Origin: Salipaludibacillus sp. CUR1
GTDB taxonomy: Bacteria; Bacillota; Bacilli; Bacillales; Salisediminibacteriaceae
Reading direction: 5' to 3'
DNA length: 64,000 nt
NCBI RefSeq assembly: GCF_021028955.1
Contig: NZ_JAIWPE010000094.1
Span: forward strand, 62,001 to 126,000
Each line of letters begins with the position of its first letter. The stretch's first letter is position 1. The position numbers and the translations under genes were made by a program. The notes beneath the pieces were generated by a model. It saw nothing but the letters and a program-made list of their open reading frames with translations, did not search any database and was not told where the DNA came from. Below are positions 60,582-64,000 of this stretch, in pieces.

Positions 60582-61670
60582 TTAAGGTTTCACAGGAATG
60601 ATTAATTTAAATGAGTGAATATTATCCTCTGAGGAGACAGTGACTTTTCCCTCATGGTGATTCACAATTATTTCTTTAACAATGGCAAGCCCTAATCCGC
60701 TTCCGCCGGTTTTTCGGCTTCGGGAAGAGTCTGCCCGGTAAAAACGCTCGAAAAGCCATTCCCGCTCTTCTTCAGGCAAGGGTGGACCCGGGTTTTGGAC
60801 ACAAATTTCGTAGACATCCCCGTGAAGCCTTCCCCTTAATTCAATGGCTTGCGATCCTTCATAATACTGGACAGCATTTTGAAACAGGTTGGAGACAGCC
60901 TGCCGGATCCCCTCATCATTGATATAAAGAATTGCGGGCTCAACCTTGACATTTAACGGGATGTCTTCATGCGTTATTTTTAATTGGAACATGGTTAGAC
61001 ATTCAGTCAGCAATGGTTTAACATCTGTCCACTTTTTCTCCAGTAAAGTCTGTGATGTTTGTTCGTTCCATTTACTCATTTCCTGAAGCTGGTCAATCAT
61101 GTTAATTAAGCGTGCTGATTCTTTATGAAGTGAGTGAAACAGAGGCTGATTTCCTTCAATTACTCCGTCTTTCATAGCTTCCATATAGCCGTTAATATTT
61201 GAAAGTGGAGTCCTTAATTCGTGAGCCATATCTGTGAGCATTTTTGTTCTGGCTTCCTCATTCTTTTTCAGCCTGCTATTCAGTTCATTCATATGGTGCG
61301 TCAGCTGATCCACTTCGCGGAAGGATGTGGCAGTAATCTGTGCTGGATATTCACCGCTTTTTAAAGAAGCCGTGGTGTCAACTAATTCATGCAGCGGCCT
61401 CATTAACTTTTTCGTGAAAAAATAAAGGAAAAATATCCCCAAAAGGATGACTGCCGGAGTCGTCCACCATAGAAAAACGGCTAACTGGTTTTCAAATACA
61501 ACTTGCCTTTCATCTTGAACCGTCGGCATCTGATCCACAAGAAAGCAGGCTGTTGTGTATATTAAATAGCTGCTCACTGCTACAAGCAATGTGACAACTC
61601 CGATATTAACAGCCATCAACTGAAACAGCATACCAGGTGACGTTTTCTTAGTACTTAAATTAAGGAACAA
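60582..61670 (-). CDS. Sensor histidine kinase
   Basis: This 362-residue membrane kinase pairs with the upstream response regulator. Two membrane helices (about residues 16-42 and 60-84) frame a very short extracytoplasmic loop. A HAMP region, the HisKA box with the phosphorylated His in TDMAHELRTPLSN, and the ATPase with N, G1 and G2 boxes (NLFQNAVQYY, GSGLGLAIVKEI) follow. I propose the TTG at 61670, with GGGG 8 bases upstream and an 11-base overlap with the regulator stop; ATG 61631 is an alternative. The small sensor loop suggests sensing in or at the membrane. A weak AT hairpin follows the stop. Confidence 0.88.
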   Translation of the reverse strand: MFLNLSTKKTSPGMLFQLMAVNIGVVTLLVAVSSYLIYTTACFLVDQMPTVQDERQVVFENQLAVFLWWTTPAVILLGIFFLYFFTKKLMRPLHELVDTTASLKSGEYPAQITATSFREVDQLTHHMNELNSRLKKNEEARTKMLTDMAHELRTPLSNINGYMEAMKDGVIEGNQPLFHSLHKESARLINMIDQLQEMSKWNEQTSQTLLEKKWTDVKPLLTECLTMFQLKITHEDIPLNVKVEPAILYINDEGIRQAVSNLFQNAVQYYEGSQAIELRGRLHGDVYEICVQNPGPPLPEEEREWLFERFYRADSSRSRKTGGSGLGLAIVKEIIVNHHEGKVTVSSEDNIHSFKLIIPVKP

Positions 61671-62340
61671 ACTGATACCCCATTCCTCTGACAGTGACAA
61701 TACGTTCGGGCTTCGAAGGGACGCTTTCAATTTTTTCCCTGAGCTTTTTAATATGGGCATCAATGGTTCTGTCCAGAATGTCACTCTCAGCGTACGGATG
61801 AATCTGCTGAACAAGCTGTTCACGCGTTAAGACTAAATTTGGATTCTCCATGAAATAAAAGAGCAGGTTGAATTCATATTTAGTCAGCTGAATTTTCCGG
61901 CCGTTTAAAAGAACCTCACCTTTTCGAGGTTTTATAACGAGCCCCCGGTGATTAATCTTCTGGCAAAACTGGCCGCCCCGTCTCAAGACAGCTTCTATTC
62001 TGGCCATTAATTCATTAGGGCTGAAAGGTTTAGTTACATAATCATCAGCACCCATCTTTAATCCTTTAATTTTCTGGTCACTGCTTGTTTTTGCGGTAAT
62101 CATAATAAGTGATACTTCATTTCGTTCCTGTTCCCTGATCCACTGGCAAATGTCTTCTCCGCTTACTTTAGGCAGCATTAAGTCAAGGAGGACGAGACAC
62201 GGAGAGTAAAGTGTAAATTTCTCCATTGCTTCCTCTCCGTCAGCCGCTGTAATGACTTCGTAGCCATTTTTATTAAGATATATTTCAATTAACTCTCTGA
62301 TCATATCATCATCTTCTACAACGAGAACTAATTGTTTCAT
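61660..62340 (-). CDS. OmpR-family response regulator
   Basis: This 226-residue two-domain regulator has a receiver domain with acidic pocket VVEDDD, phosphorylated Asp53 in LLDLMLPKVSG, the Thr/Lys of MITAKT and VTKPFSP. The winged-helix DNA-binding domain follows (about residues 130-225: LTKYEFNLLFYFMENPNLVLTREQLVQQI, RTIDAHIKKLREKI, VRGMGYQF). AAAGGGTG precedes the ATG. It lies 35 bases after the thioredoxin gene and overlaps the kinase gene, so all belong to one transcript. Targets are unknown; control of thiol-redox genes is suggested by context. Confidence 0.95.
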   Translation of the reverse strand: MKQLVLVVEDDDMIRELIEIYLNKNGYEVITAADGEEAMEKFTLYSPCLVLLDLMLPKVSGEDICQWIREQERNEVSLIMITAKTSSDQKIKGLKMGADDYVTKPFSPNELMARIEAVLRRGGQFCQKINHRGLVIKPRKGEVLLNGRKIQLTKYEFNLLFYFMENPNLVLTREQLVQQIHPYAESDILDRTIDAHIKKLREKIESVPSKPERIVTVRGMGYQFVP

Positions 62341-62375
62341 TTAACATCACCCTTTAAAGACATGGTATTTTTATT

Positions 62376-62969
62376 TTAGTCCATATTTTCAAATCGTTGA
62401 ACCATCATGTCTTTATTTAAGGCGCCGAAAGCAATACTTTGGACCTTGCCCTCTGAATCAATCATGTACGACGTAGGGATAGGCTGGATATCGTAGATAC
62501 CGGCGACTTCAACCTCATGATCAAGAAGGATAGGGAAAGTCAGCCCGAAATCCTCGGTAAACTCCTCAACCTGATCCACACCAGGTTCGGTTTCAGTTAA
62601 GTTGACGGCTAAAATTTTAATATCATCATATTCTTCATACATTTCCTGCATATCCGGCATTTCCGCACGGCAAGGGGGACACCAGGTTGCCCAAAAGTTG
62701 ACCATCACTTTTTGGCCGCGGAAATCCCAAAGAGAAACTTCTTCCCCTGCTAATGTTTCAAGTGTGAAATCAGGGGCATAATCTCCCTCATTTAGCCCGA
62801 TATCATCTTCACTAATTGACGACTGTTCCTGGTTTTCGTCTTCCGCATCGCTGGCTGATTCTTCCTCTGTCTCACTTGCAGGCTCAGAAGTGCTTTGCCA
62901 CTCTAGTGTTTCATAGAGCGTCCAGGCGACCATCCCTGCAAAAATTATAATAAGAAGCCACTTTTTCAT
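62376..62969 (-). CDS. Membrane-anchored thioredoxin-like protein (ResA/TlpA type)
   Basis: This 197-residue extracytoplasmic thiol-disulfide oxidoreductase has an N-terminal signal anchor (residues 3-18) and a Glu/Ser/Asp-rich linker (about 27-58). The thioredoxin domain has NFWATWCPPCRAEMPD as the active site and the cis-Pro segment IQPIPTSYMID. It resembles ResA, which reduces apocytochrome c, and StoA of spore cortex synthesis. AAAGGTG precedes the ATG. It follows ccdA by 20 bases, the membrane electron donor it would need, so a reducing role is likely. Confidence 0.9.
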   Translation of the reverse strand: MKKWLLIIIFAGMVAWTLYETLEWQSTSEPASETEEESASDAEDENQEQSSISEDDIGLNEGDYAPDFTLETLAGEEVSLWDFRGQKVMVNFWATWCPPCRAEMPDMQEMYEEYDDIKILAVNLTETEPGVDQVEEFTEDFGLTFPILLDHEVEVAGIYDIQPIPTSYMIDSEGKVQSIAFGALNKDMMVQRFENMD

Positions 62970-62989
62970 CTCACATCACCTTTCCTTCA

Positions 62990-63733
62990 TTACCCTAGAT
63001 TTTCAAACCAGGTTCCTTCAATTAAACGCAGAATATAAATAGAAATATCATTCAACTGGCCAGTGAACAGCAATACTCCCATAAATACCATCACACCGCC
63101 GCCTATTTTCATAATCCTTCCACTGTATTTAACAATCCACCGGGTAGAACCGATAAAGAATGTTAATATAAAAAATGGAAGTGAGAAGCCAATAATATAC
63201 AGGAGCGTATAAAAGAATCCTTGCGATGGATCACTGGCTGCCAGCACTAAAATAGAAGCAAATATCGGTCCGATACATGGGGTCCATCCTGCAGCAAACC
63301 CCATCCCGACAAAAGTGGTGCCTGCAAAGCCTGCAGGTTTTTTGCTGAAGGTCAGCCGTTTATTTTTCATTAAGCCATTCAGCTGAATAATGCCGGCTAC
63401 AAATAATCCCATAAAAACGATAAAAATACCGGCTAACCGCTGGACAAGATCTCCTGAAGAACCAATCAGAAGTTCCTGCAGCCACTGTCCCATATATGTA
63501 GCTCCCACCCCCAGCGCCAGGAAAATTGAAGAGACACCTGCCAAAAAGAAAAAAGTATGGATCATTAACGACCGCCTGACTTTCTGATCTTTGTTGGACT
63601 CAAGGTCCTTAACGCTCATGCCTGTTATGTATGATAAATAGGCAGGGAATAACGGGAGAGTACAGGGCGAAATAAAAGAGATAAACCCTGCAGCAAATGC
63701 CGCCCAAATTGTAATTTGACTTAATTCTTCCAT
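62990..63733 (-). CDS. ccdA: CcdA-like thiol-disulfide electron transporter
   Basis: This 247-residue integral membrane protein with six helices belongs to the CcdA/DsbD-beta family. It carries electrons from cytoplasmic thioredoxin to extracytoplasmic thioredoxin-like proteins. The redox cysteines are seen in FISPCTLPLFPAY (helix 1) and AGWTPCIGPIF (helix 4). ATG 63733 is supported by AGGTG 7 bases upstream; the longer frame to 63772 is not. It overlaps the preceding gene by 13 bases and precedes a ResA-like gene, a standard partnership in cytochrome c maturation or spore envelope synthesis. Confidence 0.92.
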   Translation of the reverse strand: MEELSQITIWAAFAAGFISFISPCTLPLFPAYLSYITGMSVKDLESNKDQKVRRSLMIHTFFFLAGVSSIFLALGVGATYMGQWLQELLIGSSGDLVQRLAGIFIVFMGLFVAGIIQLNGLMKNKRLTFSKKPAGFAGTTFVGMGFAAGWTPCIGPIFASILVLAASDPSQGFFYTLLYIIGFSLPFFILTFFIGSTRWIVKYSGRIMKIGGGVMVFMGVLLFTGQLNDISIYILRLIEGTWFENLG

Positions 63734-64000
63734 AAGATCACCTGTTTCTTTCGTAAAATATAATAAATACAAGCTGCGGCCACTGTCCCGGCAGCAAAAA
63801 CCAAATAAGTGTGTTCCTCTAAGTAAATAGTTAAAAAGGCAGCCGACTGATTAGTCAAACTAATCACCCATTTACCCGCAGCCCATAACGGAACCATAGC
63901 CATCAGTTTAACCGACACATCTGATAAACGCCCTGCATAGTGGAGCCATATAAGGAAAATCAGCGACAGCCCCATGGTATAAAGGGATACAGGGTGCTCT
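63721..64000 (-). CDS. Membrane protein, 3' part only (possibly Lgt-like)
   Basis: The frame is open to the right edge with no start, giving the last 93 residues of a protein with three hydrophobic helices and a Lys-rich end (ILRKKQVILWKN). The sequence HPVSLYTMGLSLIFLIWLHY near the edge recalls the HPxxLYE segment of prolipoprotein diacylglyceryl transferase-like proteins. The conserved residues are too few to assign it. It overlaps ccdA by 13 bases, so it is part of the same redox operon. Confidence 0.5.
   Translation of the reverse strand, partial: EHPVSLYTMGLSLIFLIWLHYAGRLSDVSVKLMAMVPLWAAGKWVISLTNQSAAFLTIYLEEHTYLVFAAGTVAAACIYYILRKKQVILWKN

Overview
This window looks like chromosomal DNA from an endospore-forming member of the Bacillaceae. 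It carries sporulation and germination genes (cwlD, gerD, kbaA, pdaB, a Spo0E-like gene). The order ybaK-cwlD-salA-gerD-kbaA-pdaB, an rRNA/tRNA cluster, then sigW-rsiW-cdaA-cdaR-glmM and later glmS follows Bacillus subtilis. Moderate GC and acidic extracytoplasmic segments (CdaR tail, solute-binding proteins, thioredoxin linker) fit a salt- or alkali-tolerant relative, but I do not name a species. No phage, complete IS element or CRISPR array was seen.

Layout. (1) 1-5.6 kb: 3' end of a class D sortase gene, a secreted LVIVD-repeat protein, an alanine/sodium symporter and a long UbiD-type decarboxylase. (2) 5.9-11.3 kb: the conserved sporulation block. (3) 11.3-12.6 kb: a lone 5S rRNA gene behind its own rRNA-type promoter, then six tRNAs (Asn, Thr, Glu, Gln, Lys, Ala). 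(4) 12.8-18.5 kb: Spo0E-like gene, sigW-rsiW with a textbook sigma-W promoter, and cdaA-cdaR-glmM (c-di-AMP and cell-wall precursors). (5) 18.5-38.7 kb: a sugar-catabolic island between glmM and glmS. It has a ROK kinase and GH1 phospho-glucosidase, a LacI regulator, a DUF624 protein, a sugar ABC transporter, a roughly 1050-residue inverting beta-glucan phosphorylase, a second solute-binding protein, a GH30 enzyme and a complete mannitol PTS operon. (6) 39-41.2 kb: glmS with its self-cleaving ribozyme. (7) 41.4-54 kb: katG, a YflT-like stress protein, and an AraC-linked operon of two sugar isomerases and two Gfo/Idh dehydrogenases. An MFS exporter with a promoter-terminator leader, a SIMPL protein and small genes follow. 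(8) 53-60 kb: flavin and aldo-keto oxidoreductases, an RlmA-type methyltransferase, a chromate transporter and a CstR-controlled rhodanese operon. (9) 60.5-64 kb: a thiol-redox operon (CcdA, a ResA-like thioredoxin and a two-component system) running off the right edge.

How the genes work together. The island reads as a programme for imported beta-gluco-oligosaccharides. The ABC system takes them up and the phosphorylase and GH30 enzyme cut them in the cytoplasm. The ROK kinase with the phospho-specific GH1 handles disaccharides. A shared LacI-type operator (ACGAAACCGNTTTAGT) lies at the divergent GH1 promoter and twice in the ABC leader, where a cre-like site overlaps the -35. Together with the adjacent mannitol operon this suggests, as inference only, use of laminarin-like glucans and mannitol. 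Other points of interest are a terminator-like hairpin in the ABC leader, a promoter-terminator unit before the MFS gene, twin CstR operators, and the solitary 5S gene.
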